Shown here piece by piece: positions 49,436 through 57,393 of a stretch of 64,000 nucleotides of DNA. This DNA comes from Vibrio sp. 99-8-1. GTDB taxonomy: Bacteria > Pseudomonadota > Gammaproteobacteria > Enterobacterales > Vibrionaceae. Location of the stretch: contig NZ_VTXE01000010.1 in assembly GCF_013114595.1 (NCBI RefSeq), positions 79,214 to 143,213 on the forward strand, in the 5' to 3' direction. Below the pieces are notes generated by a model. The model did no database searches and had not been told where the DNA came from. It saw only the letters and a program-made list of their open reading frames with translations. The first letter of the stretch is position 1. Each line of letters starts with the position of its first letter. The translations under genes were made by a program, and so were the position numbers.

Positions 49436-50209
49436 TTAGCAATTTTCATGAATAACTCCTTCATGAATTAACTTTAGCGTACAGTTAAATAGCTCTTGAT
49501 TAAATACTACATCATAATATGACAGTGAAATTGAAGGGGTTGCTACCTTGTGCATTGCGGATTTAAAACCAAGTGATTTCAAGAATCGAAATTCTGCCGA
49601 TTTTTTGTTTCCACTCACAAATTCTACCGATTTCACCGAACCGCTCAAAATGCATCTAGATATTAAACCTAACATATGAATTGCAATCTCTTCTCCCAAG
49701 CAAAAAATATATTTTATAATTAGCTTTTTTTCGCTATTAATTTCGGTTACATCTTTAATCTGTAAATTATCTCGACGCCCAACCTTATCAATCAATTTAT
49801 AATTCACATGTCCAACGGGAACACCTAGAGGATCTGAATATAACAAACAATATTCCGTGTCATCTTCAGACATTTTCAGTTTTATCTTTTGGTAGTTAAT
49901 GTCACAAACTTTAACTGAATGAGATGTTTCCCACGCATAGGCTTTTTTTATCTTAGGGAAATCACATTCCCCCTTAATCACATCTCGGTGGTGATTTATG
50001 AAGTCAAAATAGCAGTATCCAAGCGCCGCAAAAACGTCAACTTGTCGTTTATGGCTTGGCATAACAACACCATTTTCCCAACGACTGATAGTCACTACAT
50101 CAACACCTGACAGTTTTGGATCCTTTGTCGTGAGTATACCGACTAACTCACTCTGACTTATCGATCTTGAAGCTCGATATATCTTTAACGCTAAGCCGAA
50201 ATCTACCAT
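49436..50209 (-). CDS. HTH / GNAT-like fusion protein, first of a tandem pair
   Basis: A 257-residue paralogue of the gene that follows at 48532. It shares VDVVTISRWENGVVMPSHKRQVDVFAALG with VSVCRWENNTISPCHRRQVDLL, and the GNAT-like core YCLLYSDPLGVPVGHVNY, KYIFCLGEEIAIHMLGLI and FLKSLGFKS, then SISLSYYDVV against VSLSYKDVV. Identity outside the HTH is low, so the duplication is old. The two genes are 136 bp apart and may share a transcript, ending at the terminator at 48434. It is divergent from the YlqF gene. Confidence 0.72.
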   Translation of the reverse strand: MVDFGLALKIYRASRSISQSELVGILTTKDPKLSGVDVVTISRWENGVVMPSHKRQVDVFAALGYCYFDFINHHRDVIKGECDFPKIKKAYAWETSHSVKVCDINYQKIKLKMSEDDTEYCLLYSDPLGVPVGHVNYKLIDKVGRRDNLQIKDVTEINSEKKLIIKYIFCLGEEIAIHMLGLISRCILSGSVKSVEFVSGNKKSAEFRFLKSLGFKSAMHKVATPSISLSYYDVVFNQELFNCTLKLIHEGVIHENC

Positions 50210-50582
50210 TTTTTCATAACCAATAGAGATACTGATAATGGTAATTTTACGGACTAAGCACTCAGGTTATATAGCATTTCAAAATCAAAATTTCGCTGTT
50301 AATGCTATATAAAATGCATAGGTAGTTTTCAGACCTAACGTATACTGAAATACAGAGGTCATCCGTTTCGCGCCAGCTAACCGGCTCAATGCTGATAATT
50401 CTTATCAACAACTATGTTGATGACATTCCAGCATGCACTAATTAATGTTAATATTCCGCCATCAAACGCTACGATGGCCTTAGAGCAATGATTGCGCAAA
50501 CTACATCTATGTTTATCCTTCTTCTTTGCGAAACCATCTTATTCCCCATCAGCGAAACAAATATATAAAGGCAAAATTTTTA

Positions 50583-51527
50583 ATGGTTAACAACAAAATC
50601 CAATGGTTTCCGGGACATATGCATAAAGCACGAAAGGAAATTGAAGAAGTTGTCCCTCAAATAGATGTCATCATCGAGGTCCTTGATGCAAGAATTCCAT
50701 TTAGTAGTGAAAACCCTTTAATCTCTACTCTTCGTGGTGACAAACCTTGCGTTAAAGTACTGAATAAAAGAGACCTTGCCGATCCAGAATTGACCCAATT
50801 GTGGATCGACCATTTTGAAAAAGAAAACCAAGTGAAGGCGATGGCCATTACGACGGCTAACCCTCAGGAAGTGCATAAAATTATGGAGCTTTGCCGGAAA
50901 CTAGCTCCCCACCGAGAAGAGTTAGGCAAAAACATCCGAACCATGATTATGGGCATTCCGAATGTCGGTAAATCGACCATAATTAATACATTAGCAGGTC
51001 GAACCATTGCTCAAACAGGCAATCAGCCAGCGGTGACTCGTCGTCAACAACGAATCAATTTACAAAACGGTATTGTTCTTTCAGATACACCGGGAATATT
51101 GTGGCCCAAGGTAGAAAATCCACACAGCGGCTTTCGTTTGGCTGCCACAGGCGCGATTAAAGATACTGCGATGGAGTATGATGAGGTTGCATTTTATACT
51201 GTTGAATATTTGGCCTCTCACTATCCTGAGCGGCTAAAAGATCGTTACAAGCTGGAAGATTTACCGACCACAGAGCTGGATTTAATGGAAGCCATTGGGC
51301 GCCAGAGAGGCTGTTTACGTGCCGGAGGAAGAGTCGATCTTCATAAAGCTTCAGAAATATTGCTTCATGAACTGCGCGATGGAACATTAGGGAATATCAC
51401 TCTAGAGCTACCAGAGATGATCACGAAAGAGCTAGTGGAAGTCGAAATAGACAACGCTCAAAAAGAAGAGTTAAAAGCGAAGAAGAAATTGGAACGTCGC
51501 AAGCGCTATCTGAGAAACAAGCGTTAG
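50583..51527 (+). CDS. ylqF: Ribosome biogenesis GTPase YlqF/RbgA family
   Basis: A 314-residue circularly permuted GTPase that binds the maturing large ribosomal subunit. The order of motifs shows the permutation: G4 VLNKRDLAD near residue 60, then G1 GIPNVGKST near 125 and G3 SDTPGILWP near 170. The opening IQWFPGHMHKA is diagnostic for RbgA. A basic C-terminal tail (KKKLERRKRYLRNKR) may contact rRNA. ATG 50583 is used; a longer frame from 50526 adds 19 residues absent from relatives. Confidence 0.92.
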   Translation: MVNNKIQWFPGHMHKARKEIEEVVPQIDVIIEVLDARIPFSSENPLISTLRGDKPCVKVLNKRDLADPELTQLWIDHFEKENQVKAMAITTANPQEVHKIMELCRKLAPHREELGKNIRTMIMGIPNVGKSTIINTLAGRTIAQTGNQPAVTRRQQRINLQNGIVLSDTPGILWPKVENPHSGFRLAATGAIKDTAMEYDEVAFYTVEYLASHYPERLKDRYKLEDLPTTELDLMEAIGRQRGCLRAGGRVDLHKASEILLHELRDGTLGNITLELPEMITKELVEVEIDNAQKEELKAKKKLERRKRYLRNKR

Positions 51528-51535
51528 ATAACCTT

Positions 51536-51624
51536 ACAAGGAAATGCCATTCCTTCGCTTATCTTTCTTGAACTGACCCTGTTAATGCAGCTCTTAACCC
51601 TGCACCTTGAGGTCACTTGAGTAA
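51536..51624 (+). repeat. Right half of the dispersed MITE-like repeat
   Basis: Matches the last 85-90 bp of the complete copy at 16828-17090, including ATGCCATTCCTTCG, CTGTTxATGxAGCTCT, CCTGCACCTTGAG and TCACTTGAGTA. As at 16828, the copy lies between a gene's stop codon (YlqF, 51527) and its terminator. Confidence 0.75.
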
Positions 51625-51632
51625 TGAATATA

Positions 51633-51665
51633 AGAGTCAGTCGCTATATCGGCTGACTCTTTTTT
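51633..51665 (+). terminator. Terminator of the ylqF transcript
   Basis: AGAGTCAG and CTGACTCT form an 8-bp stem, extended by CG pairs in the loop region, followed by TTTTT. It directly follows the right end of the repeat. Confidence 0.85.
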
Positions 51666-51691
51666 CTCTCAATGTTTTAAAGCATCATTCA

Positions 51692-52882
51692 TCACCCTAT
51701 TGACAGCAATGGTACCATCGCGCCTGACAGCATAAAAAATAACACCAACCAGACTATCGGCAGCTTTAACTGTTTAAGAAGATATGCGCCCGCCAGTATC
51801 AAAGCAAAATCAACCGAGGAGACAACTGCACTCACAAATACAGGTTGATAAAGTGCCGCCAACAACAAACCGACCACCGCTGCATTAACCCCACGTAATG
51901 CCCCAGCTACATATTGATTGGACGCCAAACTTTGCCAGTTTTTTAATACGCTTAGCAACAATAGAAATCCCGGTAAGAATACCGCTAAGGTCGCCATTAA
52001 CGCCCCTAATACCGGAGATTGAGGCCATAGTTCGTACCCCAAATATGTCGCAAAAGTAAACATTGGACCCGGCACCGCTTGCGCCGCAGCATAACCGGTT
52101 AAAAACAGATCTTGGCTTAACTGATCACCTACCATGCTCTCTAGCAATGGCAGAACAACATGACCACCACCAAACACCAAACTCCCTGCGGTGAAAAAAT
52201 CACTGACCATTTTCACTAGTGGTGTGCTACTTGCCACGAGGGGTAAACCAAATAGCAGAATGACAAAAAGGATTAAAGGTAGAAAATTTGGCTTAAACGC
52301 TTTTTCATTGCTACTCATTGGTTGTGACTTTAAATATTTCAATCCAACAACGCTAGCAAATAGCAGTACCGCAACTTGACTAGCCACTCCTGAAAAAACG
52401 AGAAGTATCGTGGCGGTAAATAGGCAAAGGAAAACTGTTAACTTACTTTGACAGAAGTTTTTGTACATTCCCCACGTTGCATCGGCAACCACAACGACGG
52501 CAAGCAGCTTAAGGCCGTGAATAACACTTTGAAATAACGTTGAGTCCGTTAAGCTATGGCTAAGAAAAACCAGCAACAACATAAACACAACAGACGGAAG
52601 GGTAAACCCTAAAAAGGCCATCACGCCGCCCCAAACGCCACCTTTTTTATAACCTAGTGCAAAACCAACTTGGCTTGATCCTGGCCCCGGTAAAAACTGA
52701 CTCAATGCGACCAACTGACCATATTCATTCTCGTCTAACCATTTTCGCTTTTCTACAAATGCTTGACGAAAGTAACCAATATGAGCGGCGGGGCCCCCAA
52801 AACTAATACACCCCAACGCGAAAAACACTTTAAAAATTGCCAACATATTTTGTTTATTCCTAGTTAATGCTGTTAACAACAA
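51692..52882 (-). CDS. chrA: Chromate transporter (CHR family, two-domain)
   Basis: A 396-residue inner-membrane protein with the duplicated CHR domain. The N-terminal half has FFALGCISFGGPAAHIGYFR and LSQFLPGPGSSQVGFALGY, and the C-terminal half the matching FTAGSLVFGGGHVVLPLLE and YAAAQAVPGPMFTFATYLGY (each shown in part). ChrA proteins export chromate, and in many genomes sulfate-like anions are possible. Divergent from a LysR gene, 71 bp away, which probably controls it. Confidence 0.9.
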   Translation of the reverse strand: MLLTALTRNKQNMLAIFKVFFALGCISFGGPAAHIGYFRQAFVEKRKWLDENEYGQLVALSQFLPGPGSSQVGFALGYKKGGVWGGVMAFLGFTLPSVVFMLLLVFLSHSLTDSTLFQSVIHGLKLLAVVVVADATWGMYKNFCQSKLTVFLCLFTATILLVFSGVASQVAVLLFASVVGLKYLKSQPMSSNEKAFKPNFLPLILFVILLFGLPLVASSTPLVKMVSDFFTAGSLVFGGGHVVLPLLESMVGDQLSQDLFLTGYAAAQAVPGPMFTFATYLGYELWPQSPVLGALMATLAVFLPGFLLLLSVLKNWQSLASNQYVAGALRGVNAAVVGLLLAALYQPVFVSAVVSSVDFALILAGAYLLKQLKLPIVWLVLFFMLSGAMVPLLSIG

Positions 52883-52898
52883 TGTAAAAAAAAGCTTA

Positions 52899-52942
52899 TA
52901 ATTAATCCAATTAATAATACTAATTCAAACTATTAATTAAAT
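52899..52942. promoter_or_regulatory. Operator region between chrA and the LysR gene
   Basis: Very A+T-rich, with repeated ATTAAT blocks: TTAATCCAATTAA and TATTAATTAAATA. The partial dyad has the size expected of a LysR T-N11-A site. Binding is inferred from position only. Confidence 0.4.
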
Positions 52943-52953
52943 AGGATTAAAAA

Positions 52954-53865
52954 GTGACAAACAGAACTAGCTGGAAAAACATTGACCTCAACCTACTGGT
53001 AACCTTCAATTATCTTTACCGTTATCAAAGCGTGACTGTTGCAGCAGAGAAAAGTTTTGTCAGCCAATCCGCCATGAGCCATAGTTTAGCAAGATTAAGA
53101 CAGCTATTCGGTGATGTGCTGTTTGAGCGAAAAAATCACAAAATGGTAGCAACAGATTACGCTCATGTCATAGCACCTAAAATCGAACGATTACTTGAAC
53201 AAGTTCAGCATGACTTACTGGTCAAAGAGCCATTTCAAGCCAGTCGATATCAGGGCGTCTGCAAAATAGGCCTCACCGACTACGCGGAGTATATTTTTGG
53301 CCCAAGCCTTTACGACGCGATTTTACATAGCGCACCCGACGCTCAAGTAAGTTTCGTCAATGTAAACCGACAAAACTACGTCGCGATTGCCGAGCAGGAA
53401 AAATTAGATATTGTACTTGGCAGTATTGATGTTCCTGACAACGATTTTACCAGCCAGTTTTTATATACCGAAAAACATGTTTGTTTAGCAAACCGAACAC
53501 TACTCGCGGGCAGAAACGAGTTATCCCTTGATGAGTTTGTCAATATCGAGCAAGCGATGGTCAGCCCTGATGGTCACTTCACCACTCAAGTGGATAAACA
53601 ACTGCAAACTCTAGGGCTTAAGAGACGTGTGACCATTGCATCTCGAAATTTCTTAACCATTAGAAAACTGATTGAAACGAGAGATTTGCTCGCCATTGTT
53701 CCTGAGAAGATGGCACTGGCCTCAGGACTGGGAGAACAACTTGTGGTGATGGAGCCGCCTATTCCAGTAGCAGACTTCAACATCTATCTACTTTGTTATA
53801 AACGCAAATCAAACGATGAGAAAATTCGCTGGCTTCAATCGATCATTAGCCAGCAAATAAGCTAA
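52954..53865 (+). CDS. LysR-family transcriptional regulator
   Basis: A 303-residue regulator. Residues 8-67 form the LysR winged helix, with LNLLVTFNYLYRYQSVTVAAEKSFVSQSAMSHSLARLR (motif V-A-A-E-x-x-x-x-S-Q-S-A-M-S-H-S-L), and the rest a two-lobed effector domain. Start is GTG 52954. Divergent chrA is its probable target. Effector unknown. Confidence 0.9.
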   Translation: MTNRTSWKNIDLNLLVTFNYLYRYQSVTVAAEKSFVSQSAMSHSLARLRQLFGDVLFERKNHKMVATDYAHVIAPKIERLLEQVQHDLLVKEPFQASRYQGVCKIGLTDYAEYIFGPSLYDAILHSAPDAQVSFVNVNRQNYVAIAEQEKLDIVLGSIDVPDNDFTSQFLYTEKHVCLANRTLLAGRNELSLDEFVNIEQAMVSPDGHFTTQVDKQLQTLGLKRRVTIASRNFLTIRKLIETRDLLAIVPEKMALASGLGEQLVVMEPPIPVADFNIYLLCYKRKSNDEKIRWLQSIISQQIS

Positions 53866-53892
53866 TTTTAACTCTTCGGCAAGCTAACTCGC

Positions 53893-54873
53893 CTAATCCA
53901 TTTTGGCGATATTTAGTAACAACGACTCCAAATCGTCCCATGGCATAAGCTGGCTGTCTATAACCTCAATGCGAGATTCAAATCCACTCAAACTGAGTTC
54001 ATTTACAGAGACCACAGCATTCGCGACATTAAATGCGTAACAGCCTTGATCTGTGTTAACAACCGCTTTTACCCGCTCAGCGGTTAACTCACTAAACATA
54101 GAAAACAGCAGTTCAAAGTTAAAACTGATTTCCGCGCCAAACAGCCAACCGCAGCTGTAGTACCCCTGCCCTTGGTTCTCTTTACGCGCAAAGCTCTGTT
54201 CTGGAGGTAGCTCAAATTGAGGCTCCATTGCAGCATGTTCATGATGATGAGCGGCAATACTGCTAGACGATGACTCTGCTGTTCTATCGATATTTAGCAG
54301 CTCAGGATTAAACTCTCCCTTTTCTACAAGGTGACTTGCCAACTTGCTCGGGGTTTGCACCTCTAACCAGTGCTGAAAACATTGGATATCTTGCTCTGAA
54401 CACTGGTCAACCTTGTTGCCAATAATGATTTCTGCGCACTCGAGTTGATCATTAAAGTTTTGGTTTTCTAAATGCTTTTTATCGGATAAGTTACGGGGGT
54501 CGACAAGCGCAATCGTCGCCTTTAAATCGACATAATCTGCATATTGTGGCGACGTTAACGTCGCAATCACTTGCTTAGGGTGCCCCAATCCAGTCGGCTC
54601 GATCAGCAAACGATCTGGTTTTTGTCTAAGTAACGCGTTTATTCCTACCGACATAGGTACACCAGCAGTACAACACATGCATCCACCCGGCACTTCTTTA
54701 ATCAGTGCCCCTTGATCAGTCAACATTGCGCCATCTATACCAATTTCACCAAACTCATTCACCAACACAGCCCACGATTCATCGGTCGGCTTGTTCTTTA
54801 ATAAATTAAGTATGGTTGTGGTTTTCCCTACGCCAAGAAAACCCGTAATAATGGTGGTTGGTACTTTATGCAT
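53893..54873 (-). CDS. CobW/YjiA-type GTPase, metal chaperone family
   Basis: A 326-residue P-loop GTPase of the COG0523 group. Walker A GFLGVGKTTT near residue 10, the metal-binding CxCC motif GGCMCCTAG near 65, and NKVDQ for guanine are present. A His-rich AAHHHEHAA near 210 could hold zinc. These proteins deliver zinc, cobalt or iron to targets. No metal-responsive promoter (Zur box) is evident. It lies just downstream of a possible small RNA on the same strand. Confidence 0.88.
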   Translation of the reverse strand: MHKVPTTIITGFLGVGKTTTILNLLKNKPTDESWAVLVNEFGEIGIDGAMLTDQGALIKEVPGGCMCCTAGVPMSVGINALLRQKPDRLLIEPTGLGHPKQVIATLTSPQYADYVDLKATIALVDPRNLSDKKHLENQNFNDQLECAEIIIGNKVDQCSEQDIQCFQHWLEVQTPSKLASHLVEKGEFNPELLNIDRTAESSSSSIAAHHHEHAAMEPQFELPPEQSFARKENQGQGYYSCGWLFGAEISFNFELLFSMFSELTAERVKAVVNTDQGCYAFNVANAVVSVNELSLSGFESRIEVIDSQLMPWDDLESLLLNIAKMD

Positions 54874-54938
54874 GAAGTGAACTTACTTATAAAACAAAAA
54901 AGCAGTATAGGGGATTTTTACAACGCTGAAAATGCAAA

Positions 54939-55180
54939 AAGGCGTACAATATAAAAGTACGCCTTAAACACCTCGTTACTCAATCGTGAGTATGCGGAAT
55001 GGGATAACAACAGTATGTTTCCCAAAGAAATACGAGGAACATGAATTGATATTTAATCCAATCAAATTGTATGTAAGACTCCAATGTCCTCCGTGTTATA
55101 GGGTTTCTCTTGCCTTACAAATTAAGTGTGGTTCAAATTGACGGAAACGCAAATGATAGAGGGGATATAATCGATTTTTG
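54939..55180 (-). ncRNA. Candidate small RNA or attenuator upstream of the CobW-type gene
   Basis: On the minus strand a strong terminator hairpin, AAGGCGTAC with a 9-base loop and GTACGCCTT (54965-54939) followed by TTT, ends a transcript for which there is no gene. The 215 bp before it include a possible promoter near 55125-55145 and no clear protein frame. It ends 65 bp before the CobW-type start codon. It could be a stand-alone small RNA or a 5' attenuator of that gene. The right boundary is a guess. Nothing is identifiable in 55181-55391 apart from the presumed ClC promoter. Confidence 0.4.
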
Positions 55181-55391
55181 TGACTTTAGTTTACATTTTT
55201 AAAATTTAGATATCTCTTATGAGAACTGTCGTTTGTGTTAGTATATGCACTCTAATCTCTTGCTCTATTCGAGACGCGACTAAAACGCAAAATATCCACG
55301 CTATTTTGCAAGTGCAGTTAGACCAAAAGAAAACATAGAGTTGGTCCAATCATCATAAATACAGACGACACAGGGAGTGTTACTTTATATC

Positions 55392-56732
55392 ATGGCAAAA
55401 TTATCCAGACCTGCCCGTATTCCTAATTTTTTCTCTTCTCAGTCTGATTATTTTGTCGTTGTATTACTTTCCGGAATTGTCGGTGTCATTGCCGGCGGCG
55501 TCGTTTCATACTTTAATATCATAATTAATTGGATTCTCGATTACCGAACCGCTTTTATCGATTACCAATCCCCTGATGAGTTTCTAATTCAAGCATCACT
55601 GATTGTATTTAGCGGCGCAGTAATGGCCGGTTTAGGGTTCTGGCTAACATTTCGTTTTGCACCTGAGGCTGAAGGCAGTGGCATTCCACATATTGAAGGT
55701 GCCTTGGTCGGCGAACATGATATTCGTTGGCGACGAATAATACCGATTAAATTTGTCTCAGCGATTCTAACCATCGGCTCAGGTATGATTCTTGGTCGTG
55801 GGGGACCTTCTATTCAGTTAGGAGGCGCAATTGGACGAATGGTTGCAGGCAGATCCAACAAATATGAGCATGCTCAACATATACTCATTGCCGCAGGATC
55901 CGCTGCTGGCATTGCCGCCGCTTTTAATACTCCACTCGCCGCTATTCTATTTGTTAATGAAGAGATGAGGCGACAGTTTAGTTACAATTTCACCTCGGTA
56001 AAATGCGTGACACTAGCGGTCATTGCCGCCACCGTAGTGATGGAATACTTAAACGGACAAAACGCGGTATTGCAAATTCCACATTTTGAAACGCCACCAC
56101 TATCATCGCTGCTCTCGTTTGCTTTTTTAGGAATGGTTTTTGGTGTTGTTGGCGTCTATTTCAATCGATGGATTCTCGCCACCACCAGCTGGTTTAAAAA
56201 TTACCACAAAACCAATATCACCAAGCTGGTCATCACAGGAGCCAGCTTAGGGGCGCTATTTTCGTTCTTACATGTCAGCTTCCCTATTTTTTCTGGCGGC
56301 AGTTTTCCAGCAATTGCCGACATTTTCATCACTCCCGCCCCTTGGTTAGTGATGGCTGCCATATTTGCACTGCGGATGTTTGGTACCATTGTCTGTTTTG
56401 GATCAGGCGCCCCCGGCGGGATCTTCGCCCCTATTTTAACCTTGGGGACATTTCTCGGTTTAACCTACGGTGTTTTAATCGAAGATATCGCTTCACACAT
56501 TCCAATTGAACCCGGTATGTATGCTGTGGCGGGAATGGGGGCATTAATCGCTGCCAGTCTACGTACTCCATTGACTGGCGTCGTCTTGATCGTCGAAATA
56601 TCCAATAATTATCAACTCATACTGCCGACAATGGTCACTTGCCTTGGTGCAACGTTTATCGCCCAAGCCATAGGTGGAAAGCCTTTATACGCCTCACTAT
56701 TAGAGTTAAAACAGAAAGATTGGAAACTGTAG
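55392..56732 (+). CDS. ClC chloride channel/transporter family protein lacking the gating glutamate
   Basis: A 446-residue inner-membrane protein of the ClcA fold. GSGIP is at 95-99, the internal proton-glutamate pair EE at 190-191 (FVNEEMRRQF) and the anion-coordinating Tyr433 in GGKPLYASLL; these match E. coli ClcA Ser107, Glu203 and Tyr445. The motif that holds gating Glu148 in ClcA, GREGP, is here GRGGP at 135-139, so position 137 is Gly, codon GGG at 55800. In ClcA, replacing Glu148 with Ala uncouples chloride from proton movement. A GTG at 55377 is a possible longer start. No CBS domains are present. Confidence 0.9.
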   Translation: MAKLSRPARIPNFFSSQSDYFVVVLLSGIVGVIAGGVVSYFNIIINWILDYRTAFIDYQSPDEFLIQASLIVFSGAVMAGLGFWLTFRFAPEAEGSGIPHIEGALVGEHDIRWRRIIPIKFVSAILTIGSGMILGRGGPSIQLGGAIGRMVAGRSNKYEHAQHILIAAGSAAGIAAAFNTPLAAILFVNEEMRRQFSYNFTSVKCVTLAVIAATVVMEYLNGQNAVLQIPHFETPPLSSLLSFAFLGMVFGVVGVYFNRWILATTSWFKNYHKTNITKLVITGASLGALFSFLHVSFPIFSGGSFPAIADIFITPAPWLVMAAIFALRMFGTIVCFGSGAPGGIFAPILTLGTFLGLTYGVLIEDIASHIPIEPGMYAVAGMGALIAASLRTPLTGVVLIVEISNNYQLILPTMVTCLGATFIAQAIGGKPLYASLLELKQKDWKL

Positions 56733-56754
56733 ATTATTTCAGCTTGGTGGCTAG

Positions 56755-57276
56755 CTAACACTGGCGGTTAGGGGCAAACATATCCTGCTCTAACAGCAGT
56801 AATTTACGTTTAGTTTCAAGCCCGCCAGCATAGCCAACGAGCTTGCCATTGCTGCCAATAATGCGATGACAAGGCACAATAATTGATATCGCATTTGCGC
56901 CGTTGGCATTCGCGACCGCACGCACAGCACTTTTATTTTCTATCTTCTCAGCAAGATTTAAGTACGTGGCGGTTTCTCCGAAAGGAATGCTCATTAATGC
57001 ATGCCACACTGTCTTCTGAAACTCTGTACCAACAAGTAATAACGGCAAATCAAACGACACTCTTTCAGAATGAAAATACTGCTGGAATTGAAGGCGAGTC
57101 AGCTTTAACAGATCGTTATCTCTCTCCACATAATGGCTATTAAGTCGGGACTGAATTCTCTTATCTAGCGATTCTCGCATTTTTCTGTAACGCCAATCGC
57201 ATAAACACAATTTGTTTTCGAAACTGCCCAGTATCAACTCACCATAAGGGGTTTTAAAATATTGAATTTCTATCAT
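56755..57276 (-). CDS. ogt: Methylated-DNA--protein-cysteine methyltransferase
   Basis: A 173-residue suicide DNA repair protein that takes methyl groups from O6-methylguanine. The active-site motif IVPCHRIIGSNGKLVGYAGG is complete, with the acceptor Cys near 140. The N-terminal domain (FKTPYGELILGSFENKLCLCDW) matches the Ogt type rather than the longer Ada type. Monocistronic; it converges on the ClC gene. Confidence 0.94.
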   Translation of the reverse strand: MIEIQYFKTPYGELILGSFENKLCLCDWRYRKMRESLDKRIQSRLNSHYVERDNDLLKLTRLQFQQYFHSERVSFDLPLLLVGTEFQKTVWHALMSIPFGETATYLNLAEKIENKSAVRAVANANGANAISIIVPCHRIIGSNGKLVGYAGGLETKRKLLLLEQDMFAPNRQC

Positions 57277-57393
57277 TGTGACGCACTCTAGTTCAGCTTA
57301 AGCCAGTTAGAATACTAAACTTATCTCAACATGCAATTACTTTTATGTATATTTATACAGTACTTCAGGTACTTTCGACAGCTTGGTGAATGA

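Noticed and set aside
54980..55045. Possible 20-residue leader peptide with Cys and His on the minus strand (starts MFLVFLWETYCCYP)
   Set aside because: No Shine-Dalgarno and no evidence of conservation; a chance frame.
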